Below, piece by piece: positions 1 through 7,035 of a DNA stretch of 40,756 nucleotides. The DNA is from a virus. The position numbers were made by a program, and so were the translations under genes. Position 1 is the stretch's first letter; each line of letters begins with the position of its first letter. Where the stretch lies: the IMG/VR virus record IMGVR_UViG_3300044699_000147, positions 1-40,756 of that record, one strand, 5' to 3'. Under the pieces are notes generated by a model. It did no database searches and was not told where the DNA came from. It saw only the letters and a program-made list of their open reading frames with translations.

Positions 1-79
1 CGTTCTCGATCGTTCTGGCTACGCGCAGCAGTCAGGCCAAGCACTCTCTGGCGACGTATTGATCTCCATCCAGCTGTAG
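1..79 (+). CDS. C-terminal end of small terminase candidate (duplicate of 40464-40542)
   Basis: The reading frame enters from the left edge and ends at the TAG at 77-79. It is the same sequence as the end of the gene at 40066-40542 and exists here only because the window ends overlap. It carries no independent information. Confidence 0.8.
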   Translation, partial: VLDRSGYAQQSGQALSGDVLISIQL

Positions 80-293
80 TCCTGGTTGTGCCCAGAAGGG
101 GGGCGGGTCCTTCAGGACCAGGCCTAACTGCAAAGAGCAGGCACGCCCCACAGGGCCGTGCCTCCGGGCACGTGTGAGTAGCCCACGCATGTGGGCGTTT
201 ACAACCAGGTATTACTGGCCCGTATCCGGAAGGGGCCGGGGACCAGCCGTGAGACCCCAGGGGGGTCGAAAACGGCGAGGTCCCCGGGGGACC
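1..293. repeat. Terminal direct repeat, left copy
   Basis: Bases 1-293 are identical to 40464-40756. The repeat holds the last 26 codons of the small terminase candidate and most of the hairpin-rich noncoding stretch after it. Its right edge coincides with the end of the perfect palindrome GGTCCCCGGGGGACC (279-293). This is either a real direct terminal repeat, as in T7-like phages, or the overlap of a circular assembly; the sequence alone cannot separate these. The left edge lies inside a gene, which is unusual for a physical terminus and slightly favours assembly overlap. Confidence 0.95.
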
Positions 294-394
294 CCCTCCC
301 CTTCCCATGAGTTTTCCCTGAAGGTTCGCCGGAAGCTGGTCCTCCGGCTCCCCACTGATTGATCATCGCGTCTGGGCGGCGGCGGCGGCGGCGG
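80..394 (+). ncRNA. Hairpin-rich noncoding stretch after terS, possible structured RNA or packaging site
   Basis: No convincing gene lies here. Strong stems seen directly: CCTGGT/ACCAGG (81-86/117-122); GGCACG/CGTGCC (from about 140); GCCCAC-GCAT-GTGGGC (181-196); CCGT/ACGG (247-250/272-275) around GACCCC-AGG-GGGGTC (253-267), with unpaired GA and GAAA sides; GGTCCCC/GGGGACC (279-293); and GCCGGA/TCCGGC (328-333/343-348). A short (GGC)n tract lies at 375-396. The stretch could be the structured 3' end of the terS transcript, a terminator cluster or a packaging site. No U-run follows any stem, so simple intrinsic termination is not obvious. Confidence 0.5.
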
Positions 395-724
395 CTAGAC
401 CGTCGGCGGTGGGTCTTTTGGTGAGAGCTCTGCGTTGTCGGGGTCGAGGGACCTGACGATTTTATCGTCAGGGTCCAGGATCTCGCGCACGAAGAAGCGG
501 GTGCCGGCGGCGTCGCTGCGGCACACCACGCCGTAGAAGGCGAAGTGGAAATACTGGCTGGGCTGCTTGTCGTGCTTGCGCCGGCGGCGGATCCAGGCGT
601 GGTGAGAGCGGCTGACGCGGGCGATGACGGTGCCGCGGCGGTCGGTGCAGGTCAGCACGCAGACGATGTCGCCGATCTTGAGCTTGCCCTGGTGTTCCTG
701 CAGGTCGTCGACCCAGTAGCCCAT
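395..724 (-). CDS. Hypothetical protein, 109 aa
   Basis: I do not recognise a family. The ATG at 724 lies two bases after the stop of the 727-813 gene, so the three minus-strand genes form a tight cluster. A longer frame exists upstream, but it would overlap both neighbours, and its N-terminus is Arg-rich shadow sequence. The protein begins with an acidic segment, has a basic middle (WIRRRRKHDK) and ends with an Asp/Pro-rich tail. The middle, with phrases such as KIGDIVCVLTC and GTVIARVSR, looks like a small beta-barrel fold, but that is only an impression. The cluster faces away from the structural operon. Confidence 0.65.
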   Translation of the reverse strand: MGYWVDDLQEHQGKLKIGDIVCVLTCTDRRGTVIARVSRSHHAWIRRRRKHDKQPSQYFHFAFYGVVCRSDAAGTRFFVREILDPDDKIVRSLDPDNAELSPKDPPPTV

Positions 725-726
725 GT

Positions 727-813
727 CTAGGCTCCGAGCACCACGGCGAGCAGGACGAGAAGGGCGATCGCCATCATGGCGATGCAGCCGCCGATCCACA
801 GCAGGTCGCTCAT
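727..813 (-). CDS. 28-aa single-span membrane peptide
   Basis: A very short frame, MSDLLWIGGC then a run of hydrophobic residues ending VVLGA. Nearly the whole peptide is one predicted membrane helix. Its ATG (813-811) overlaps the TGA of the upstream 810-1052 gene, and its stop sits just before the ATG at 724. This translational coupling is the main support. Such one-helix peptides are common in phage early clusters. No function can be assigned. Confidence 0.55.
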   Translation of the reverse strand: MSDLLWIGGCIAMMAIALLVLLAVVLGA

Positions 814-1052
814 GGTCCGGCCTTGCGCATCGCGGCCGCGGCGGACTCGAACTCGGCGGCGGCGGCCTCGAACCGGGATTTCATCGTGAGGCAGGCCATG
901 AGGGTCTCGAGCACGGCCTCCATGTGGGCGAGCTCGCGGTCGGCGATGTCTTGCGTCATCTTCTTGTCGAGCACGCGGCGGCGGTAGACGCTGCGGCGGA
1001 GTGCGAGCTCGCGGCGCACGCAGGCGATCTGGTCGTCGAGAGTGATCGTCAT
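810..1052 (-). CDS. Small coiled-coil phage protein, 80 aa
   Basis: Starts at ATG 1052 behind CTGGAG (1059-1064), the leader core used by many early genes of this phage. The sequence is strongly helical and charged, with CVRRELALRRSVYRR followed by KMTQDIADRELAHMEAVLETL. This matches a small family I have often seen in proteobacterial phages and prophages, for which no function is known to me. An Ala/Glu-rich helix follows to the end. It is the first gene of a three-gene leftward cluster that starts in the divergent region at 1053-1150. Confidence 0.75.
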   Translation of the reverse strand: MTITLDDQIACVRRELALRRSVYRRRVLDKKMTQDIADRELAHMEAVLETLMACLTMKSRFEAAAAEFESAAAAMRKAGP

Positions 1053-1150
1053 GAGGGTCTCCAGGAACAACGGGTGCGGGACGTGGCGGTCCTGACCGCC
1101 ACTGTCCGTGGTGAGTCGGTCTCTTCTGCATTCTTGCAGAAGGTCCCGCC
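1053..1150. promoter_or_regulatory. Divergent control region with two perfect hairpins
   Basis: Lies between the leftward 1052 gene and the rightward 1151 gene. GTGGCGGT-CCTG-ACCGCCAC (1083-1102) and CTTCTGCA-TTCT-TGCAGAAG (1123-1142) are perfect 8-bp stems with 4-base loops. Between them is GGTGAGTCGG (1110-1119), which also occurs at 3411 and 7907. The second hairpin buries AGAAGG, the ribosome binding site of the gene at 1151, in its 3' arm, so translation of that gene could depend on opening the stem. I see no convincing sigma-70 promoter. Confidence 0.6.
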
Positions 1151-1345
1151 ATGGCAAAGGCAAAGCGACCGGACCCCGGGAAGGATAAACCATGGCTACT
1201 GATCTGGCGGGCGGACCGGCCGGTGCCGAGCTTGTGGACCTTGGCGCGCGACAGGCCGCCGCGCATGAAGCCCGGCGAGCTCGCGATCGCGCCGCGGCCG
1301 GGCGTGCCGCGCAAGATGGCGCTGGCCCAGCTTACGCAACTCTGA
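1151..1345 (+). CDS. Small basic hypothetical protein, 64 aa
   Basis: ATG at 1151 follows AGAAGG by a normal distance, but the site is enclosed in the hairpin at 1123-1142. The protein is basic and proline-rich (KPGELAIAPRPGVPRK). Third-position GC becomes typical of the genome in its second half, which supports coding in this frame. A second open frame (1192-1545) overlaps nearly all of it. It is the first gene of the rightward operon, ahead of the large terminase. Function unknown. Confidence 0.55.
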   Translation: MAKAKRPDPGKDKPWLLIWRADRPVPSLWTLARDRPPRMKPGELAIAPRPGVPRKMALAQLTQL

Positions 1346-1545
1346 GCGTCGAGGCCGACGTGCCCTGGCTGCCCGACGAAGACTTCACCCAGCGCTATCT
1401 CGCGACCCTCGATGCGCTCGCGCGTCTTGTCGCGCAGGCCGGCGTGGTCGACGCGCGCTACCTGTGCTGCTCGCGCCCCGAGCGCCGCATGACCACGGCG
1501 ATGCTCGAGGGCCGCGTCCTGGTCCTGCCTGCGGCCACGGCATGA
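1192..1545 (+). CDS. Hypothetical protein upstream of large terminase; start uncertain
   Basis: The frame is open from ATG 1192 to TGA 1545. The part that looks coding begins after about 1345 (LSVEADVPWLPDEDFTQRYL, then LVAQAGVVDARYL). Before that the frame is an Ala/Arg-rich shadow of the 1151 gene. The real start may therefore be a GTG near 1362, or the two frames may be one gene split by an indel near 1340. The stop overlaps the terminase start (ATGA at 1542-1545), which suggests coupling. No family recognised. Confidence 0.5.
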   Translation: MATDLAGGPAGAELVDLGARQAAAHEARRARDRAAAGRAAQDGAGPAYATLSVEADVPWLPDEDFTQRYLATLDALARLVAQAGVVDARYLCCSRPERRMTTAMLEGRVLVLPAATA

Positions 1546-3128
1546 AGCCGCCGCCGCCGCCGGCCTTCGAGCTGAAATACGCGCCGCCCGGCGAGACCAT
1601 CCGCGCCTTCATGAAGAGCGACGCCTGGGTGCGTGGCATCCGCGGGCCCGTGGGCAGCGCCAAGTCGAGCGCGTGCGCGATCGAGATCTTCAGGCGGGCT
1701 CTGGGGCAGGCCAAGGACCGGCTGGGCGTGCGCCGCACCAAGGCGGTGATCATTCGCAACACGGGACCGGAGCTCAAGACCACCACCATCAAGACCTGGC
1801 TCGACTGGCTGCCCGAGCGCGTGTTCGGCAAGTTCAACTGGAGCCCACCCTACGGCCACCACATCCGCAAGGGCGAGATCGACCTCGAGGTCCTGTTCCT
1901 GGCGCTCGACAGCGCCGACGACCAGCGCAAGCTGCTGTCGCTCGAATGTACGTTTGCTTGGGTGAATGAAGCCCGCGAGATCGAGAAGGGCGTGATCGAC
2001 ACCCTGACCGGCCGCGTCGGGCGCTTCCCCTCGATGAAGGACGGCGGCGCCACCTGGTCGGGCATCATCATGGACACCAACGCGATGTCGCAGGACCACT
2101 GGTGGCCGATGCTCGCCGGCGAGGTCCCGGTGCCCGAGGACATGGACCCGTTCGAGGCCGAGCAGCTGGTGCGCCCGCCGGGCTGGGCGTTCTTCGTCCA
2201 GCCGCCCGGCATGCTCGAGCGCCACGACGGCCGCGGCGAGTTCCTCGGCTACGAGGACAACCCGGCCGCGGAGAACCGCGCCAACCTGCCGGCCGAGTAT
2301 TACAGCCGCATGGTCAGCGGCAAGACCCGCTCGTGGGTCAACGTCTACGTTATGAACAAGCTCGGGAGCACGACCGAAGGCCGCACGGTCTATCCCTCGT
2401 TCCGCGACGACAAGCACGTCGCGACCAAGAAGCTCCAGCCGGTTCCGGGGTTGCCGCTGCTGGTCGGCGTCGACTTCGGCCTGATGCCGGCGGCGATCAT
2501 CGGCCAGCGCCTGCGCGGCCGCTTTCTCATCCTCAAGGAAGTCGTCGCGGTGCAGATGGGCGCCGCGCGCTTCGCCCCGCATCTCAAGGCGATCCTTGCC
2601 GAGATGCTGGCCGGCATGGGCCGCCGCCCCGGCCCCGAGGGTGCCGGCTCCGATCCCGGCGTCGCGCTGTGGGGCGACCCCGCCGGCGACCACCGCGCCG
2701 AGACCGACGAGACCACGCCGTTCCAGATCTTCCGCGCCGCCGGCCTGCCGATCGTTCCCGCCCCTTCCAACGACTTCGTGATGCGGACCGAGGCCGTCAC
2801 CCTGCTGCTCGAGCGCATGGTCGACGGCGAGCCGGCCATCCTGCTCGATCCCGCCTGCATGGTGCTGCGCGCCGGCTTCGCGCGCGGCTATGCCTATCCC
2901 AAGGTGGCGGCGTCGGGCGGCACGCGCTACGCCGACCGTCCGGCCAAGGACCGCTACAGCCACCCGCACGACGCGCTGCAGTACCTCGTGCTCGGCGCCG
3001 GCGTCGGCCACATGCTGATCACCCGCCCCGGCCCGGCCGCGAAGCCCGTGGTGGCGCCGCGCGAGGGCAACATCTTCATGCGCCGCAGCGCCGCGGCCCA
3101 GCGCCAGGCCGCGCGCCGTTCGCTGTAG
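1542..3128 (+). CDS. terL: Terminase large subunit
   Basis: This 528-aa protein is the ATPase/nuclease that drives DNA packaging at the portal. A Walker A-like loop GPVGSAKSS is at residues 35-43, and the Walker B/catalytic segment FAWVNEARE is at about 138-146. The nuclease half has VGVDFGLMPA (Asp near 311), an acidic DPAGDHRAETDE segment and DRYSHPHDALQYL near the end, the usual order of acidic centres. The start chosen is ATG 1542, overlapping the preceding TGA; a frame continues upstream but looks noncoding. A proline run follows the start. The gene is unbroken, unlike most long genes here, and the small subunit candidate lies on the far side of the noncoding region at 40066. Confidence 0.93.
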   Translation: MKPPPPPAFELKYAPPGETIRAFMKSDAWVRGIRGPVGSAKSSACAIEIFRRALGQAKDRLGVRRTKAVIIRNTGPELKTTTIKTWLDWLPERVFGKFNWSPPYGHHIRKGEIDLEVLFLALDSADDQRKLLSLECTFAWVNEAREIEKGVIDTLTGRVGRFPSMKDGGATWSGIIMDTNAMSQDHWWPMLAGEVPVPEDMDPFEAEQLVRPPGWAFFVQPPGMLERHDGRGEFLGYEDNPAAENRANLPAEYYSRMVSGKTRSWVNVYVMNKLGSTTEGRTVYPSFRDDKHVATKKLQPVPGLPLLVGVDFGLMPAAIIGQRLRGRFLILKEVVAVQMGAARFAPHLKAILAEMLAGMGRRPGPEGAGSDPGVALWGDPAGDHRAETDETTPFQIFRAAGLPIVPAPSNDFVMRTEAVTLLLERMVDGEPAILLDPACMVLRAGFARGYAYPKVAASGGTRYADRPAKDRYSHPHDALQYLVLGAGVGHMLITRPGPAAKPVVAPREGNIFMRRSAAAQRQAARRSL

Positions 3129-3132
3129 CGCT

Positions 3133-3555
3133 ATGGAGCGGACCACGCTCGTCCCGCTCGGCGGCGCCGTCGAGCACTGGCTGGTCGTCTTCCTCGACAC
3201 CGAGAACGCACCGCGCTGGTGGCACCGCTTCGTCAAGCCCGGCTTCCGCCACTGCCTCGCCTTCGGCTTCGACGGCCGCTGTTGGCTGCAGGTCGACTGC
3301 CTGCTCAACCTGCTCGACGTGCGCTCCTTCGCCGTCGCCGAGATGACCTTGGTGCTCGAGATCCTCGCCAGCCACCAGGCCAGGATCCTTGCCGTGCGCC
3401 GCGCCATGCCGGTGAGTCGGCCCATGCCGCGCGGCCCCGTCTATTGCGTCTCGGCGGTCAAGCACCTGCTGGGGACGCGGAGTCACGCGCTCACGCCCTG
3501 GCAGCTCTATCGCTCCCTGTTGCGCCAGGGCGCCGTCGCCATCGATCTCACTTAG
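3133..3555 (+). CDS. Conserved phage hypothetical protein next to terL, 140 aa
   Basis: Begins five bases after terL. The N-terminal half (HWLVVFLDTENAPRWWHRF, then HCLAFGF and WLQVDCLLNLLDV) is rich in aromatic and hydrophobic residues and reads as a compact globular domain. The C-terminal part has the conserved-looking CVSAVKHLLG and LTPWQLYRSLL. I recognise the arrangement from podoviruses of proteobacteria, where such a protein follows terL, but know no function. The repeated motif GGTGAGTCGG lies inside the gene at 3411-3420. A strong ribosome binding site (TAGGAGG) for the next gene overlaps its stop. Confidence 0.75.
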   Translation: MERTTLVPLGGAVEHWLVVFLDTENAPRWWHRFVKPGFRHCLAFGFDGRCWLQVDCLLNLLDVRSFAVAEMTLVLEILASHQARILAVRRAMPVSRPMPRGPVYCVSAVKHLLGTRSHALTPWQLYRSLLRQGAVAIDLT

Positions 3556-3565
3556 GAGGCCGATC

Positions 3566-3835
3566 ATGGGCTCGTTGTTCGGCGGCGGCGGCAAGGCCGA
3601 TCAGATGCAGCAGGTCGCAGCGCAGCGCGAGGCCGACGCGGCGCAGAAGCAGAGCGAGCTCATGGACAAGCAGCAGGCCGAAAAGGACGCTCTCAAGGCC
3701 GAAGAGGATGCGACCAAGGCGCAGGTCGAGGACCGCCGCCGCCGCATAGCGTCCGGCCTGATCGGCCGGCGCTCGCTGTTCACCAACGACGAGACCGGCT
3801 ACGGCCGCACCTCGTCGGTGCTCGGAGCCAGTTGA
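3566..3835 (+). CDS. Small helical protein with C-terminal RRSLF...SVLGAS motif, 89 aa
   Basis: ATG 3566 follows AGGAGG with good spacing. After a Gly-rich start the middle is one long charged helix (QREADAAQKQ, KQQAEKDALKAEEDATKAQ), probably a coiled coil. The last 25 residues contain GRRSLFTND and end SVLGAS, a tail shared with the gene at 4299-4529. The position just before the portal suggests a minor head-completion or assembly factor, but that is inference. Its stop overlaps the ATG of the next gene (TGATG). Confidence 0.75.
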   Translation: MGSLFGGGGKADQMQQVAAQREADAAQKQSELMDKQQAEKDALKAEEDATKAQVEDRRRRIASGLIGRRSLFTNDETGYGRTSSVLGAS

Positions 3836-4299
3836 TGGGCTCCATGACCAGGTCGGTCAAGCAGCCGCCCGCGCCGTCTCCCGAGGATGACGGGAGCAAC
3901 GAATCGCTGGTGCCGCCTGGAATGATCCGCGACAAGCTCTATCCCGGCGAAGACGCGTATTTTCGCGCCAACCCCCATGTCGCCGGCATGGCCGCCGAGG
4001 ACGACAGCGTCATTCTCAATCCCTATGCGCCAGCCTCGGTTAACCGCAAGGCGGTTGCGGTCAACGAGGCGGCACGCATCGTCATGCGTACTGGCGGCCC
4101 GCAACCCAACTTCGACCTGACCGACGAACAGGACCGCGCGCTGCGCGGCACGCCCTACGAGCATGCCGCACCGGAGCATCGCCGTGCCACGGTTGCCGCC
4201 CGCATCCTCTCGGGCGATCCCAGCGGCGGCACGCCGACCGATCCGCAACAGCAGTTTGTCGCGGCTCTGCGCCGCGCAATGCGAACGAGGCCACGCTGA
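3835..4299 (+). CDS. Conserved phage hypothetical protein, 154 aa
   Basis: ATG 3835 overlaps the previous stop; a TTG at 3832 in the same frame is a less likely start. The readable core is GMIRDKLYPGEDAYFRANPH, then VILNPYAP, NEAARIVMRTG, LTDEQDRALRGTPY and ARILSGDPSGGTPTDPQQQF. I have seen this pattern in other proteobacterial podophages as an uncharacterised protein between terL and the portal. There is no signal peptide or membrane segment. It sits between the two RRSLF-tail proteins and overlaps the second one by one base (TGATG). Confidence 0.75.
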   Translation: MGSMTRSVKQPPAPSPEDDGSNESLVPPGMIRDKLYPGEDAYFRANPHVAGMAAEDDSVILNPYAPASVNRKAVAVNEAARIVMRTGGPQPNFDLTDEQDRALRGTPYEHAAPEHRRATVAARILSGDPSGGTPTDPQQQFVAALRRAMRTRPR

Positions 4300-4529
4300 T
4301 GGGCAGTCGCACCCAGACCATCCCGCGCATTCCGCCGGTCGATCCGACAAGCTCCGCCTCGCAAGCGCCCGGCGCGGCGCTCAACGGCGGCATCGACCCG
4401 GCCGCGGCGCCCGCCTCGGGCTACGACGCGCTCGCCGAAAGCCGCAAGCGCATCGCCGCCGCCGCCAATCGCCGCTCGCTCTTCGCGAGCTCCGGCACTA
4501 CGGTCTCGCCCGTGCTCGGCGCCAGCTGA
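4299..4529 (+). CDS. Small protein with C-terminal RRSLF...PVLGAS motif, 76 aa
   Basis: The first half is low-complexity (Pro, Ser, Ala, Gly). A short helix (YDALAESRKRIAAAA) leads to NRRSLFASS and the end SPVLGAS, the same tail as the 3566-3835 protein. The rest of the two proteins is unlike. The shared tail therefore looks like a docking peptide for one common partner, perhaps the portal or procapsid; that is inference. The start overlaps the previous stop. Confidence 0.7.
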   Translation: MGSRTQTIPRIPPVDPTSSASQAPGAALNGGIDPAAAPASGYDALAESRKRIAAAANRRSLFASSGTTVSPVLGAS

Positions 4530-4550
4530 ACCATCACCCAGGAGCCCTTC

Positions 4551-5150
4551 ATGCGACCGACCTTGTGCTGGATCATTCCGTTGTCGGATGCCGGCGGCGC
4601 CCCCAGTCATCCGATCGCGGAGCCGCCGCCCCATCCCGATCATAGCCTGCCGGGCGCGCCGCCGCAGCCCACGCACCCCATCGTCATTCCGCCCGGCGCC
4701 ATCGGCCCCGGCGTGCCGACCCATCCCATCGTGCTGCCGCCGCCGCAGCCCGGTCACCCCATCGTGATCCCACCCGACGCGATCTCGCCGGGGCACCCGT
4801 CGCATCCCATCGCGCTGCCGCCGGTGCAGCCGGGGCATCCCATCGTCATCCCGCCCGGCCTGATCGGTCCCGGCGTGCCGACACATCCGATCTACCTGCC
4901 GCCGCCGGTCCCCGGTCACCCGTCGCACCCGATTGCCGGCGTGCCCGGCGAGCCGCCGCTCGGCATCTGGGGCGGCGGTAACATGCCAGCACCCGGCAAC
5001 CCGATGGTGCCGGCGACCGAGGCGGTGTTCGTCGTCGGCTACACGCCGGGCTACGGCGCCACCTGGGTGCGCGCGATGCCCGCACCCACGCCGCCTGCTG
5101 CGCCGACGCATCCCATCGCCGGCCCGCCCGGTGCTGTACCCAAGAAGTAG
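4551..5150 (+). CDS. His-Pro-Ile repeat protein, 199 aa
   Basis: ATG 4551 follows CAGGAG. The protein is built mostly from repeats with the core [ST/G]HPI[VAY]-x-PP, about ten in all. The central part is three tandem 27-residue units at about residues 41-121 (HPIVIPPGAIGPGVP followed by HPIVLPPPQP, with small changes). Such a sequence should form an extended, polyproline-like rod. The C-terminal 60 residues are less repetitive (FVVGYTPGYGATWVRAM) and end with another HPIAGPP. There is no signal peptide. The position before the portal suggests a virion or assembly role, but no function is known to me. Confidence 0.8.
   Translation: MRPTLCWIIPLSDAGGAPSHPIAEPPPHPDHSLPGAPPQPTHPIVIPPGAIGPGVPTHPIVLPPPQPGHPIVIPPDAISPGHPSHPIALPPVQPGHPIVIPPGLIGPGVPTHPIYLPPPVPGHPSHPIAGVPGEPPLGIWGGGNMPAPGNPMVPATEAVFVVGYTPGYGATWVRAMPAPTPPAAPTHPIAGPPGAVPKK
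4671..4913 (+). repeat. Three tandem 81-bp coding repeats (27-aa HPI units)
   Basis: Three consecutive 81-bp units encode the 27-residue His-Pro-Ile repeats. DNA identity between units is high at the CATCCCATCGT core and lower elsewhere, so they have diverged while keeping the protein period. Confidence 0.75.
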
Positions 5151-5159
5151 GACCCGACC

Positions 5160-6778
5160 ATGCCCGACGGCTATAACGCATCGGGCCCTGCATCGCCGGG
5201 CGGGACGACCGACGACAAGATCGGCCGCCTCACCCGGCGCTTCCAGCTCGCCAAGAGCGAGCACAACAGCTGGGAACAGCTGTGGCAGGACTGCTACGAC
5301 TTCGCTTTGCCGCACCGCAAGGGCTTCACCCGCACCGACACCAGCGGCAAGGCGCTGACCGACCGCTCCTACGACATGACCGCCCGCGGTCTCGCTGCAG
5401 GAGTTCGCCTCGCGCCTCCAGGCCGGCATGACCCCGACCTTCGCGCGCTGGTCGAAGCTGATGCCCGGCGAGCTCGTCCAGGAGAAGCAGCGCGCCCAGG
5501 CCGAGGCCCGGCTCGAGGAGATCGCCGAGAGCCTCTATCGCGTCATCCACCGCTCGAATTTCGACAGCCAGATCCACGAGAGCTATCTCGATCTCGGCGT
5601 CGGCACCGGCTCGATCATCTGCGACGAGGACGTCCACGACGTCGTGCGCTTCACCGCCGTGCCGCTCACCGAGGTCTACCTCGACGCCGGCCCGTTCGAC
5701 AGCCTCGACGGGCGCTTCCGCTATCGCGAGATGACGGTGCGCGACTACAAGCTGACCTGGCCCAAAGGCACCCTGCCCGACGCGCTGCGCGCCGACGACG
5801 ACGCCACGCTCGAGAAGAAGATCCGCGTGGTCGAGGCGACCGTGCGCAACTGGGACGAGATCGCCGAGGAGGTCTACGACTACACCGTCTTCATCGAGCA
5901 GCACCGCCACATCGGCTTCGAGAGCGAGTACCGCGGCCTGGGCTCGTGCCCGTGGATCAACTTCCGCTGGTCGAAGGCCGCCGGCGAGGTCTACGGCCGC
6001 GGGCCACTGCTGCTGGCGCTGCCCGACGTCAAGGTCGCCAACCTGATCGTCGAGATGACCCTCGACTACGCCGAGATGACGCTGGCCGGCCTGTGGCAGG
6101 CCGACGACGACGGCGTGCTCAACCCGGCGACCATCACGCTGACGCCCGGCACCATCATCCCGATCGCGCAGAACTCGCGGGGCTTGCAGCCGCTCGAGCC
6201 GCCCGGCAAGTTCGATCTCTCGCAGCTGATGCTCGAGAACCTCCGCGGCAACATCAAGCGTGCGCTCTACGACGAGATGCTCGGTCCTCCCACCGGCACG
6301 CCGATGTCGGCGACCGAGGTCAGCGAGCGCTCCGCCGATCTCTATCGCCGCATCGGCAGCGCCTACGGCCGCCTGCAGCAGGAGCTCGTCCAGCCGATCG
6401 TGCGCCGCGTGCTCTACATCATGCGCAAGCGCGGCCTGGTCGACCTGCCGCTCGGCAAGGGCGCCGTCGAGGTCCACTCGGGTCTCGCCGCTCGCCAGCG
6501 CCCAGGCCCAGGAGGACGTGCTCAAGTTCCAGCAGTTCGTCCAGATGGTCTCGGGCACGTTCGGGCCGCAGATGATGACCATGCTGGTCAAGCCCGGCCC
6601 GACCGTCGACTGGCTTGCCGGCCAGCAGGGCGTGCGCAAGGATCTGCTCTACAGCCAGGAGGAGCAGGTCCAGATGATGCAGCAGATGCAGAGCATGGCC
6701 CAGGGCATGGCCGGCAATCCCGGCGGCGGCGGCGCTCCGGCCGAAGGCGCAGCACCGCCCGCCGGAGCTCCGGCCTAG
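5160..6778 (+). CDS. Portal protein (head-tail connector, T7 gp8-like), two apparent indels
   Basis: Forms the dodecameric ring through which DNA enters the head. Joined across two apparent single-base insertions, near 5384 and 6480, the product is about 538 aa, close to T7 gp8. Readable landmarks are RRFQLAKSEHNSWEQLWQDC at the start, EFASRLQAGMTPTFARW, LDLGVGTGSII, VRFTAVPLTEVYLDAGPFD, GLGSCPWINFRWSK and MSATEVSERSADLYRRIGSA, the usual portal series. The C-terminus is Met/Gln- and Gly/Ala-rich. The middle frame (5428 on) and the last frame (to TAG 6778) each continue the conserved sequence, so I read one gene. The stop overlaps the GTG start of the next gene. Confidence 0.88.
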
Positions 6779-7035
6779 TGGACCCCCGTCCGGCGCTCGA
6801 GCTCGGCCCCGACGGCATCCGTCGCCCCGAGGCCGTCGAGCGCCGCCTCAACGCCGTCATGGTCGCCGTGTTCAGCGACAGCGAAGGCCAGGAGATCCTC
6901 GACTACCTGCGCGCCATCACGCTCCACCGGGTCAACGGCCCCGAGGTCTCGACCGACGCGCTGCGCCACCACGAAGGCATGCGCTTCCTGTTCCAGGTTA
7001 TCGCCGCGCGCATCGAACGAGGCATGAGACAATGA
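6778..7035 (+). CDS. Bbp19-like phage structural protein, 85 aa
   Basis: GTG 6778 overlaps the portal stop. The core (FSDSEGQEILDYLRAITLHR, then EVSTDALRHHEGMRFLF) matches the small Bbp19 family named after Bordetella phage BPP-1, in which a helix carrying DYLR is followed by an H-x-EG motif. These proteins are encoded between portal and scaffold or capsid, as here. The molecular role is not well established. Its last bases overlap the scaffold start (ATGAG at 7032). Confidence 0.75.
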   Translation: MDPRPALELGPDGIRRPEAVERRLNAVMVAVFSDSEGQEILDYLRAITLHRVNGPEVSTDALRHHEGMRFLFQVIAARIERGMRQ

